Origin: an uncultured Eubacteriales bacterium
GTDB taxonomy: Bacteria > Bacillota > Clostridia > Oscillospirales > Oscillospiraceae
Reading direction: 5' to 3'
NCBI GenBank assembly: GCA_900551495.1
Contig: URWG01000120.1
Coordinates: forward strand, 1-5,562
DNA length: 5,562 nucleotides
In this document: in pieces, positions 1 to 5,492 of the stretch
How the letters are laid out: each line of letters starts with the position of its first letter
Position numbering within the stretch: the stretch's first letter is position 1
Notes under the pieces: generated by a model
What the model saw: the letters and a program-made list of their open reading frames with translations, nothing else
The model's database searches: none
What the model was told of the DNA's origin: nothing
Made by a program: the position numbers and the translations under genes

Positions 1-1
1 C

Positions 2-1078
2 GCACCGGGCAGCGACTACTGCAAGATCGACGGTCTGCCGCCGTATATGACGCTCGTGCGCGTCGATTGGCTGAAGTGCTTTGACGACTGGACCTATTAT
101 TCCGATAAGCCCTTTGCCTTCCGGGCGGGAAAGACGTCGGACGGCGAGAACTGCGAATACCAGTGCTTTATCTATGTATCCTATGACCTCAGCGGCGTCG
201 GGGTCGCGAAGGGCGCCAAGTTCTACCTCAACGACACGCCGTGCAAGCTGGACTGGGAGAAAAAGTTCTTCTGGACGGAAGCCATGACCGTCGAGGACGC
301 CACCGTGCAGGAGGATCCCGTGATCACGGCCAAGGCGGGCGCCAACGGCGCGATCACGCCCTCCGGCAGCGTCACGGTCAAGAAGGGCGCGGATCAGACC
401 TTTGCCGTCAAGCCGAACGCCGGCTACGCCGTGTCCAAGGTGCTGGTGGACGGAGCGGACGTCGGTGCGCTGACATCATACACCTTCAAGAACGTCACGG
501 GCAATCACACCATTGAGGCGGTCTTTGCAAAGTCAGACGCAAAGCCGATAAACCCCTTCGTCGATATTGCCGAGAATGCATTTTATTACGACTCGGTGCT
601 GTGGGCGGTGGAAAACGGCATAACAAACGGTATGGATGCAACGCATTTTGACCCGAACGGTACCTGTACGCGTGCACATGCCGTGACCTTCCTGTGGAGA
701 GCTGCGGGACAGCCGGAGCCGAAAACGACGCAAATGCCGTTTAAGGACGTGAAGGCAGGCAGCTACTACGAAAAGGCAGTGCGTTGGGCGGTTGAAGAGG
801 GCATTACAAACGGCACGACCACTACGACCTTCAGCCCGGACGCCTACTGCACCCGTGCACAGATTGTGACCTTCCTTTGGCGCAGCAAGGGCAGCCCGGA
901 GGCGGTGGGGGTTGTAGACCCGTTCACGGACGTTGCAACGGCATACTATATGGATGCTGTTTTTTGGGCAGTCAAGGAGGGCGTTACGAACGGTACCAGC
1001 GCAACGACCTTCAGCCCGAACGCCAACTGCACCCGCGGACAGATCGTGACCTTCCTCTACCGCGCAATGCATCTCTGA
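2..1078 (+). CDS. SLH-domain surface protein with InlB-type repeat (5' end outside window)
   Basis: The frame is open from base 2, so the gene begins upstream. The ATG at 47 has no ribosome binding site and is probably internal. Numbering residues from that ATG: 1-90 is a beta-rich segment I cannot assign. Residues 92-162 form one divergent InlB B-repeat domain (G-A-I-T-P-S-G, then F-x-V-x-P-N-A-G-Y, then the T-I-E-A-V-F ending). Three SLH domains follow at about 170-219, 231-279 and 292-340, each with F-x-D-V/I, W-A-V-x-x-G-(I/V)-T-N-G, and C-T-R-(A/G)-x-x-V-T-F-L. The protein ends three residues after the last SLH, the usual place for a cell-wall anchor. SLH triplets bind pyruvylated secondary wall polymer, so the protein is expected on the cell surface; the N-terminal cargo and the signal peptide are not visible. 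Codon use changes at the InlB/SLH junction. The gene is probably transcribed separately from the genes that follow the hairpin. Confidence 0.93.
   Translation, partial: APGSDYCKIDGLPPYMTLVRVDWLKCFDDWTYYSDKPFAFRAGKTSDGENCEYQCFIYVSYDLSGVGVAKGAKFYLNDTPCKLDWEKKFFWTEAMTVEDATVQEDPVITAKAGANGAITPSGSVTVKKGADQTFAVKPNAGYAVSKVLVDGADVGALTSYTFKNVTGNHTIEAVFAKSDAKPINPFVDIAENAFYYDSVLWAVENGITNGMDATHFDPNGTCTRAHAVTFLWRAAGQPEPKTTQMPFKDVKAGSYYEKAVRWAVEEGITNGTTTTTFSPDAYCTRAQIVTFLWRSKGSPEAVGVVDPFTDVATAYYMDAVFWAVKEGVTNGTSATTFSPNANCTRGQIVTFLYRAMHL
554..1066 (+). repeat. Three tandem SLH-coding repeats, period about 180 bp
   Basis: The same 15 bases (acgaccttcagcccg) occur at 824-838 and 1004-1018, exactly 180 bp (60 codons) apart. 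A diverged copy lies 183 bp earlier at 641. This periodicity corresponds to the three SLH domains of the surface protein. Copies 2 and 3 are closer to each other than either is to copy 1, which suggests a later duplication or gene conversion. Confidence 0.8.
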
Positions 1079-1088
1079 CCGTGAAAGA

Positions 1089-1110
1089 GCGCGGCGGGTA
1101 ACCGCCGCGC
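1089..1110 (+). terminator. Strong GC hairpin after the SLH gene, no U-tract
   Basis: A perfect 9-bp stem (gcggcgg core; arms 1089-1097 and 1102-1110) closes a 4-base loop (1098-1101), starting 10 bases after the stop codon. The stem is very stable, but the following bases (atgacacgg) contain no T run. It could be a non-canonical terminator or a 3'-end stabilising hairpin. Its position between the SLH gene and an AT-rich, promoter-like stretch fits a transcript boundary. Confidence 0.45.
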
Positions 1111-1127
1111 ATGACACGGAAGCCCAA

Positions 1128-1153
1128 TGTAAAATCATACTACTTTACAGTAT
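1128..1153 (+). promoter_or_regulatory. Possible promoter -10 region with overlapping inverted repeats
   Basis: This is a locally AT-rich stretch between the hairpin and the next gene. TAAAAT (1130-1135) matches TATAAT at five of six positions and would place a transcript start near 1142, about 12 bases before the AAGGAG of the next gene. No convincing -35 box is found at 16-18 bp. The -10 candidate lies in an inverted repeat, TGTAAA (1128-1133) with TTTACA (1144-1149). A second inverted pair, ATACT (1137-1141) with AGTAT (1149-1153), overlaps it. Together these could form an operator. The call rests on pattern only. Confidence 0.25.
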
Positions 1154-1159
1154 AAGGAG
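1154..1159 (+). promoter_or_regulatory. Ribosome binding site selecting a TTG start
   Basis: AAGGAG lies 8 bases before TTG 1168. A GTG at 1159 is in the same frame but overlaps this site by a base, so it cannot use it. The site therefore decides the start as TTG 1168. Confidence 0.75.
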
Positions 1160-1167
1160 TGGTTATA

Positions 1168-1659
1168 TTGCAGGTCGTAATTCAGAAAATCCCTGAGAAT
1201 CTCTCGGAATTTGAGATACTCACCGCCGAGGGACGGCAGCCGGAGCGTATCTGTGCCCTGCTTCTGTGCGCGCTGGCTCTGTTTGACCGGGATAAGAATG
1301 CAGGCACTGCCGCGATGAATCTTCTGCGCGGTCCGAAGCCCATGACGCCGTATGACGGTCAGTTCCTGCGCGATCGGCTGCGCGGTAAAGCCTATCTGCC
1401 GCTTGCGTATTTCGAAGGCGCCACACCGGAAAACGGGTATCAGCCGCACGTGCCGTACACGCTGAACGTGATGGCAGACCCCAGACCGCAGGATACGGAG
1501 CCGGGCTATCTGCGTGTATTCCTTAAAACGGCCGGCGCGGATTCGCCGCGGCCCATGAAGCTGCGGCAGAAGACCTCGACCGGTGAATGGTTCCTTTGGG
1601 AATACTCCAGCATTCTCAGCGGCATCCGCATTCCCGCGGCGGAGGACCCATGGGCATGA
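1168..1659 (+). CDS. DUF6935-like protein of unknown function
   Basis: With the TTG start the protein has 163 residues, no signal peptide and no membrane segment, so it is probably cytoplasmic. The sequence resembles the family I know as DUF6935, common in Oscillospiraceae: an N-terminal helical half (I-P-E-N-L-S-E-F, then A-L-L-L-C-A-L-A-L-F and a N-L-L-R-G-P-K-P motif), a R-D-R-L-R-G-K-x-Y-L-P segment followed by Y-F-E-G-A-T-P-E-N-G-Y, and a C-terminal beta-rich half with G-A-D-S-P-R-P, W-F-L-W-E-Y and the ending A-A-E-D-P-W-A. No catalytic motif is apparent. It is the first gene of the tightly packed set, and its stop overlaps the start of the microprotein by four bases (ATGA). The family name is from memory and was not checked; that the gene is real is much more certain. 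Confidence 0.85.
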   Translation: MQVVIQKIPENLSEFEILTAEGRQPERICALLLCALALFDRDKNAGTAAMNLLRGPKPMTPYDGQFLRDRLRGKAYLPLAYFEGATPENGYQPHVPYTLNVMADPRPQDTEPGYLRVFLKTAGADSPRPMKLRQKTSTGEWFLWEYSSILSGIRIPAAEDPWA

Positions 1660-1754
1660 TCATGGCGCGGCGGATGGGCGGTATGAACGCACAGGATCTC
1701 CGGAATTTTTGTCATGAATGCAGAGACCCGTTCGACAACGGGGGGCAAAAGTGA
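1656..1754 (+). CDS. 32-aa CxxC microprotein, coupled to both neighbours
   Basis: This short frame starts at ATG 1656 inside ATGA, overlapping the upstream stop (1657-1659). It ends with TGA 1752-1754 inside GTGA, overlapping the GTG start of the next gene. GGAGG at 1641-1645 lies 10 bases before the ATG. An in-frame ATG at 1650, 4 bases from the site, would add two residues. The product is basic and Met-rich at the N terminus (M-I-M-A-R-R-M-G-G-M). It carries one F-C-H-E-C motif (Cys19, His20, Cys22), which could ligate a metal, perhaps as a dimer. Four-base overlaps at both ends are the normal mark of translational coupling, so I favour a real gene over a spacer. The alternative is that it only serves to keep ribosomes moving between its neighbours. 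No homologue is recognised. Confidence 0.6.
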   Translation: MIMARRMGGMNAQDLRNFCHECRDPFDNGGQK

Positions 1755-2374
1755 GAAGGTCATTGATCATTGCGCTGATCGTTGTATCGGCGGTTGCGTT
1801 TATCGCATCGGCAGCCGTATCGCTGTATCGGTATTTTATCGATAGCCGGATTCGGGACGGAGGCAGAATGGAAAACCCGGATTCGTACCGGGCGGAAAAA
1901 GAGCTGCTCGAATTTCGTTGGCAGCAAACCAATGCAAATTCCGCCGACTGTTTTACGCTGCATTTTTATCTGGAGGACGACCTCCCCGTGCTGACCGGAC
2001 GGTTCCTGAGCCCGGACGGCGGCGAGACGAGAGAAAACGGGGTAGACGCGTCCTCAGACCTGATTCCATGGCAGCTTACCTGGGTGCAATGGTTTGAGCT
2101 GCAGAACGCGCTGGCGGAGGCTGCGCTGCCCGCGTACGAAAAGCCGTCTTCCGACGTCCGGGACAAAGCCGACAGCGAGATCTGCATTGTTTGGCGCAGC
2201 GAGGACGAGGAAATCACCGAAAGGCGCAGCGGCAGGAATGCCGCTGCGCTGGAGAACTTGGTGCTTCGCATTGCGGAGGAGACCTACCGCGCATCGCAGC
2301 TTGAGGCGTCGCTGCAGCCGGAGCTTGGCGCGGAAACCGCAGTGCTGCCGAGGTCTGCCTCAAAAAACGGCTGA
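1751..2374 (+). CDS. Single-pass membrane protein, unknown function
   Basis: The likely start is GTG 1751, which overlaps the microprotein stop as GTGA; a G6 run (1740-1745) five bases upstream is a weak ribosome binding site. An in-frame ATG at 1718 has no such site. This gives 207 residues. Residues 2-3 are Arg-Arg, followed by one hydrophobic helix at about 4-26 (L-I-I-A-L-I-V-V-S-A-V...) and then Y-R-Y-F. There is no lipobox Cys, so it is probably an N-terminal anchor with the remainder outside the membrane. The soluble part (about 45-195) has alternating beta segments (C-F-T-L-H-F-Y, V-L-T-G-R-F-L), a W-V-Q-W-F-E-L helix leading to A-L-P-A-Y, a second strand pair (I-C-I-V-W-R), and a closing helix (L-E-N-L-V-L-R-I-A-E-E-T). 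I recognise no named domain. The gene ends seven codons after a T-A-V-L-P-R stretch, just past an A6 run (2362-2367). Confidence 0.82.
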   Translation: MRRSLIIALIVVSAVAFIASAAVSLYRYFIDSRIRDGGRMENPDSYRAEKELLEFRWQQTNANSADCFTLHFYLEDDLPVLTGRFLSPDGGETRENGVDASSDLIPWQLTWVQWFELQNALAEAALPAYEKPSSDVRDKADSEICIVWRSEDEEITERRSGRNAAALENLVLRIAEETYRASQLEASLQPELGAETAVLPRSASKNG

Positions 2375-2630
2375 GCGCACCCCTTGCGCGCAGGACCGAA
2401 CGACAGCACGAATCAAGGGCATCCAGCACAGCAAGCGCAGCGAAAAAGCCGGCGGACTCATCGTATGGGGCGTCATCGTGGCTGTATTCAGTATTTTGAG
2501 CATTGTGTTGAATTCCATCAACGGCGACGACTTTAGCATCATCAGCGTCCTGACGGGTGTGGTCGTTCCGGCTCTGTACATCTATGGCGCGGCGCTCAAT
2601 GCCAAGGCGGACACGCCCTACAGAACATAA
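2325..2630 (+). CDS. Two-helix membrane protein frame, start unresolved
   Basis: The downstream part of this frame clearly encodes a membrane protein: basic S-K-R-S-E-K-A, a helix around 2457-2513 (G-L-I-V-W-G-V-I-V-A-V-F-S-I-L), a short polar loop N-S-I-N-G-D-D-F, a second helix around 2535-2597 (I-I-S-V-L-T-G-V-V-V-P-A-L-Y-I-Y-G-A-A-L) and a short polar tail. No ATG, GTG or TTG with a usable ribosome binding site precedes the helices. The nearest start codon is TTG 2325, 1 base from GGAG and overlapping the previous gene by 50 bases; I use it as the formal start. The likely native N terminus is near 2376-2420. Deleting one base of the A6 run at 2362-2367 would instead join this frame to the preceding membrane protein. 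It may be a gene with an unusual start, a frameshifted fusion, or a decayed copy. No function is recognised. Confidence 0.5.
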   Translation: MARKPQCCRGLPQKTAERTPCAQDRTTARIKGIQHSKRSEKAGGLIVWGVIVAVFSILSIVLNSINGDDFSIISVLTGVVVPALYIYGAALNAKADTPYRT

Positions 2631-2665
2631 TTTGATAAACAGACGTAAAGGAGATTGAGATATAT

Positions 2666-3436
2666 ATGGGACTGTTCGATAAAAAATATTGCGACATTTG
2701 CGGAGAAAAGATCGGTTTGCTCGGAAATCGCAAGCTGGAAAACGGAAATCTCTGCAAAAAATGTGCTCAAAAGCTCTCCCCGTGGTTCTCTGACCGGCGC
2801 AACAGCAGCGTCGAGGAAATCAAGGCACAGCTTGCTTACCGAGAGCAGAATCAGGAAAAGGTTGCGGCATTCCATACGACCAGAACGCTCGGTGCAGACA
2901 CAAAGGTCCTTCTTGATGAGGACGCAGGAAAATTCATGGTGACCCGTGCCAGAAATCTCGCGGAGGCCAACCCGGATGTTTTGGACTTTGCAGACGTGAC
3001 CGGCTGCAATCTCGACATTGACGAGAGCCGCACCGAGCTCAAGCGGGAGACTTCGGACGGTAAGGAGGTCAGCTACAATCCGCCGCGCTATGAATACTCC
3101 TATGATTTCTATATCACCATCTTCGTCAACAACCCTTATTTTGACGAAATACGCTTCCGGCTCAACTCCGGCTCCGTGGACATCGCGCCGCCGCCCGCAA
3201 TGCATCCGGGCATGGCGACCCGCTGCAATCCCGAGACCGACATCGAGTACCGCAATTACAAAAAGCTCGGCGAGGAGATCCGCCAGGTGCTGACGCAGGT
3301 TCGCCGGGACGTGCGGGAAAAAATTGAGCAGACCGCCGCGCCCAAAACGGCGGTCACCTGCCCCTGCTGCGGCGCAACCACCCTGCCGGACGCAAACGGC
3401 TGCTGTGAATACTGCGGCGGCGCGGTGAACGGCTGA
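2666..3436 (+). CDS. DUF4428 protein with N- and C-terminal zinc-binding Cys pairs
   Basis: ATG 2666 is preceded by AAAGGAG (2647-2653), a somewhat long 12-base spacing; the protein has 256 residues and no signal peptide. The N terminus is a DUF4428 domain: Cys9-x-x-Cys12, G-x-K-I-G-L-L-G-N-R-K-L, Cys30-x-x-Cys33, then L-S-P-W-F-S-D-R-R and E-E-I-K-A-Q-L-A-Y-R. Residues 68-175 form a beta-rich middle region (T-K-V-L-L-D-E-D, L-D-F-A-D-V-T-G-C, Y-D-F-Y-I-T-I-F-V) that continues in this family and may be PH-like. A helix at about 205-225 leads to a C-terminal zinc ribbon, Cys232-x-x-Cys235 and Cys247-x-x-Cys250-G-G. It is probably a cytoplasmic zinc-binding adaptor. No enzyme motif is seen. It lies 35 bases after the two-helix frame and 39 bases before the lipoprotein gene, consistent with one operon. 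Confidence 0.9.
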   Translation: MGLFDKKYCDICGEKIGLLGNRKLENGNLCKKCAQKLSPWFSDRRNSSVEEIKAQLAYREQNQEKVAAFHTTRTLGADTKVLLDEDAGKFMVTRARNLAEANPDVLDFADVTGCNLDIDESRTELKRETSDGKEVSYNPPRYEYSYDFYITIFVNNPYFDEIRFRLNSGSVDIAPPPAMHPGMATRCNPETDIEYRNYKKLGEEIRQVLTQVRRDVREKIEQTAAPKTAVTCPCCGATTLPDANGCCEYCGGAVNG

Positions 3437-3475
3437 ACCGTTTGACAAACACTCCCAAGGAAGAAAGGACACACA

Positions 3476-4510
3476 ATGATGAAAAAAGCTATTGCCTTGC
3501 TCCTGGTCACGGCTGTGCTCCTAACGTTTGCCGCCTGCGGCAAGAAGAAGGAGACCAACCCCAATTTGATCCGGCTCGGCGAATATACGCTGCTCTACAA
3601 GGACGCCTGCATCATGGAAGATTCGGACGGAAATGACGCAATCGTTCTGTCACTTGACTTCACAAACAACGGTAAGGAGAATGCTTCGTATCTTTGGAGC
3701 GTTGATGAAACGCTCATGCAGAACGGTGCAGAGCTGGAGGTCGCAACTGTCTTTGTCGACAATGAGACCTTTGATACAGTGATAGCCGACCAGTTCACGG
3801 ATATTGCGCCGGGCGCAACACTGGAGGTACGGACAGCTTACGTGCTGCGTGACACGGTAGGCGAAGTCAAAGCAACTTTTGAGGAAATGCTCGGCAGTAA
3901 AAACGGCACGATCACCATCAATCCATCTACGCTCAGCCGCGTAACTGCTGCAGGTGTTGACCAAACTGACGGCGGTGAACTGACCGCTCCCGCCGAAACC
4001 GATGATGCACTGCTTGATTGGTGGAACGGCGAATGGTACGGTTGGTGGAAGATGACCGACTGCTCGGGCTCCTATGAGGAGATGGAGGGGCAATGGTGGG
4101 ATGTCTGCGGCGTCATTGACATCGCCTCGGATTACACGGGTACTGTCACGCTTTGGGATGAGGACTACACCAAGTCCGAAGCCATGGCGTCGGCAGCGGT
4201 CAGCCTGAGCGACGCCGGTACCGGCGAGCATGGTACAATGATGTCCGAGGGCGGCTGGTTTACGGATACGGAGCTTGAGCATGCCGACTGGATTGTCGAT
4301 CCGGGTGTGCAGGAGCTTGAGAATTTGATCTGCATCGACGGCTGGTATGAAAACGGCGACGATACGTACCGCTATGAGGTCTATCTGCGCCCGTGGGGGC
4401 TCTATTGGGATGATGTGGAGGAGGAAAACCGTCCGTATCGCTATGACGACTGGTATCTGCCGCTGATTGAGGCGGGTAAGACCATGCCGGACAGCATCGG
4501 AGCAAAATGA
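3476..4510 (+). CDS. DUF5067-like lipoprotein with Trp-rich C-terminal domain
   Basis: AAAGGA (3464-3469) lies 6 bases before ATG 3476 and 9 bases before a second ATG at 3479; either gives the same mature protein. The signal peptide is M-M-K-K, a hydrophobic core, then F-A-A-C with Cys21 as the lipidation site; Phe at -3 is less usual than Leu. Residues 31-150 match my memory of the DUF5067 domain (L-G-E-Y-T-L-L-Y, D-G-N-D-A-I-V-L-S-L-D-F-T-N-N, then A-P-G-A-T-L-E-V), an immunoglobulin-like fold found in many Clostridia lipoproteins. A Thr/Ala/Asp-rich linker (151-180) follows. Residues 181-341 form a Trp/Tyr/acid-rich domain with 14 Trp in about 145 residues and the pattern W-W-N-G-E-W-Y-G-W-W; its ending, Y-L-P-L-I-E-A-G-K-T-M-P-D-S-I, I have also seen in related lipoproteins. 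It is expected on the outer face of the membrane. Function is unknown; glycan or wall binding is a guess from the aromatic content. Confidence 0.9.
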   Translation: MMKKAIALLLVTAVLLTFAACGKKKETNPNLIRLGEYTLLYKDACIMEDSDGNDAIVLSLDFTNNGKENASYLWSVDETLMQNGAELEVATVFVDNETFDTVIADQFTDIAPGATLEVRTAYVLRDTVGEVKATFEEMLGSKNGTITINPSTLSRVTAAGVDQTDGGELTAPAETDDALLDWWNGEWYGWWKMTDCSGSYEEMEGQWWDVCGVIDIASDYTGTVTLWDEDYTKSEAMASAAVSLSDAGTGEHGTMMSEGGWFTDTELEHADWIVDPGVQELENLICIDGWYENGDDTYRYEVYLRPWGLYWDDVEEENRPYRYDDWYLPLIEAGKTMPDSIGAK

Positions 4511-4537
4511 CGTTCAAATAAGGTCGTCGTATTTTTT
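4507..4537 (+). terminator. Weak stem followed by T6
   Basis: ATGACG (4507-4512, including the stop codon) can pair with CGTCGT (4525-4530), one G-U pair, around a 12-base loop. It is followed directly by ATTTTTTG with six T. The stem is short, so this is a weak intrinsic terminator at best. Confidence 0.25.
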
Positions 4538-4550
4538 GAAATCCGTATAA

Positions 4551-4590
4551 AACCGACTCCCGCCCCGATTTGGAGCGGGAGAATCCGGTT
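4551..4590 (+). terminator. Stable hairpin between the two lipoprotein genes
   Basis: The core is a perfect 7-bp stem, CTCCCGC (4557-4563) with GCGGGAG (4575-4581), around an 11-base loop. A flanking AACCG (4551-4555) with CGGTT (4586-4590) extends it across a small asymmetric internal loop. The sequence after it (ATTTGCG) is only weakly T-rich. It ends 14 bases before the next ribosome binding site, so it could be a terminator, a leader hairpin or a processing site. Confidence 0.5.
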
Positions 4591-4603
4591 ATTTGCGAAA
4601 AAA

Positions 4604-4613
4604 CGGAGGTGAT
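4604..4613 (+). promoter_or_regulatory. Near-perfect ribosome binding site for a GTG start
   Basis: CGGAGGTGAT matches the anti-Shine-Dalgarno almost completely, and GGAGG ends 7 bases before GTG 4617. It excludes the in-frame TTG at 4593, which lies upstream of it. Confidence 0.85.
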
Positions 4614-4616
4614 GCT

Positions 4617-5447
4617 GTGAAGCTCAAGGCGTTCCTCATCATGGTAGGTCTATGGATGGGGCTGTTCGGTCTGACCGCCTGCGGCGGTGCTGACGTGCGA
4701 ACCTATCAGTACCCGGAGACAGCGGTCCTTTTTGACGATTTCCAAATTACAAAAACCATTTACAGCCAAGGGACGATGAGGCTCTATTATCGCGGCGTGC
4801 AGTTCAAGGACAATCCCATCCGCTGCTACGACGCGAATTTTGAAGATTTGGGCGATCAGTTTGACCATACGTTCCGAAACGGTGTTCTGACCGTTCGGGC
4901 GGATTTTGCCGAAAAGATCAGCGGGCTGACAATCGAGGACAGGGCGCACAACGTCGTCTATCATCTGCGCTATCTGGATTCCCGGCAGTTTGCATGGCTG
5001 GCGGATACGTTCTGGTTAGACTGCGGCATGATGACGATGGGCGACGAAGCGCGGTATTACAGCGACGCAGAGCGACAGGCGCAGGCAGAGCGAGAGCGCG
5101 CCGAGCATGAGCAGACACGCAGTATTTTTGCGCTACTCGAAGGCACGTGGATCTCCGAGGATGGTCTGCAAAAATATGTGTTTTCCACGGATGCAGACGG
5201 GAGCGAGTTGCGTGCGGCGGAGCTGTGGCGCAACGGGCCGGAGCAGATGTGGAACGGCTGGGAGTTGCGCGTCGAGTCCGCGTTTCAGACACCGTATTCC
5301 GGCGACGAATACAGTGAGGACGTGGCGGAGCCCCTGCAGGAGATCGTGCTGGAAAACAGCGATCATGCGGCGGCGGATCTGCACATCCTGTACGATACAC
5401 AAAACGAGGTCATATTGGGCAGCGGGCTGACTTACCACAGAGAGTAG
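4617..5447 (+). CDS. Lipoprotein with coiled linker, unknown function
   Basis: The GTG start gives 276 residues. The signal peptide (M-K-L-K, hydrophobic core, L-T-A-C) has a good lipobox with Cys22 as the lipid-modified residue, so the protein should be anchored on the outer face of the membrane. Residues about 30-125 form a beta-rich domain (T-A-V-L-F-D-D-F-Q-I-T, then T-M-R-L-Y-Y-R-G-V-Q-F). A charged Glu/Arg/Ala-rich segment at about 150-168 (D-A-E-R-Q-A-Q-A-E-R-E-R-A-E) is probably a single helix or coiled coil. It separates the first domain from a C-terminal one starting L-L-E-G-T-W-I-S-E-D-G. That opening, followed by alternating strands and a G-S-G-L-T-Y-H end, suggests a small lipocalin-like beta-barrel, but this is inference. 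It shares no obvious domain with the preceding lipoprotein. A hairpin in the 106-base gap before it makes separate or attenuated expression possible. Confidence 0.88.
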   Translation: MKLKAFLIMVGLWMGLFGLTACGGADVRTYQYPETAVLFDDFQITKTIYSQGTMRLYYRGVQFKDNPIRCYDANFEDLGDQFDHTFRNGVLTVRADFAEKISGLTIEDRAHNVVYHLRYLDSRQFAWLADTFWLDCGMMTMGDEARYYSDAERQAQAERERAEHEQTRSIFALLEGTWISEDGLQKYVFSTDADGSELRAAELWRNGPEQMWNGWELRVESAFQTPYSGDEYSEDVAEPLQEIVLENSDHAAADLHILYDTQNEVILGSGLTYHRE

Positions 5448-5492
5448 GGCTACCGTGCCGTCAGGCGCCGACACAGGAAACGAGGAAGGAAC

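Noticed and set aside
47..49. ATG 47 as the true start of the SLH protein
   Set aside because: The frame is open to the window edge, there is no ribosome binding site, and no signal peptide follows, as a surface protein requires.
533..1138. 201-codon open frame on the - strand
   Set aside because: It is antisense to the SLH repeats; its apparent internal repetition only mirrors the SLH repeats.
1144..1169. TTTACA with TATATT as a promoter pair
   Set aside because: The spacer is 14 bp, too short, and the -10 would overlap the TTG start codon.
2094..2324. Upstream extension of the two-helix frame back to ATG 2094
   Set aside because: This stretch gives an Arg/Cys/Pro-rich shadow of the single-pass membrane protein gene, whose frame shows normal coding character there.
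2362..2374. A-AAA-AAC heptamer as a -1 frameshift site before the stop at 2372
   Set aside because: The heptamer is in the right phase, but the -1 frame downstream encodes a Ser/Ala/Arg-rich stretch ending near 2500, not the membrane helices. Only a +1 shift or loss of one A reaches those.
3442..3447. Perfect TTGACA -35 box before the DUF5067-like lipoprotein
   Set aside because: No -10-like sequence occurs 16-18 bp downstream; that position is occupied by the AAGAAAGGA ribosome binding site.
2618..3472. 284-codon open frame on the - strand
   Set aside because: It lies antisense to the DUF4428 gene, whose zinc-binding motifs and ribosome binding site are clear. The - strand product is low in recognisable motifs and is a high-GC shadow.
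3650..4282. 210-codon open frame on the - strand
   Set aside because: It is antisense to the DUF5067-like lipoprotein gene, with no ribosome binding site and no recognisable domain.
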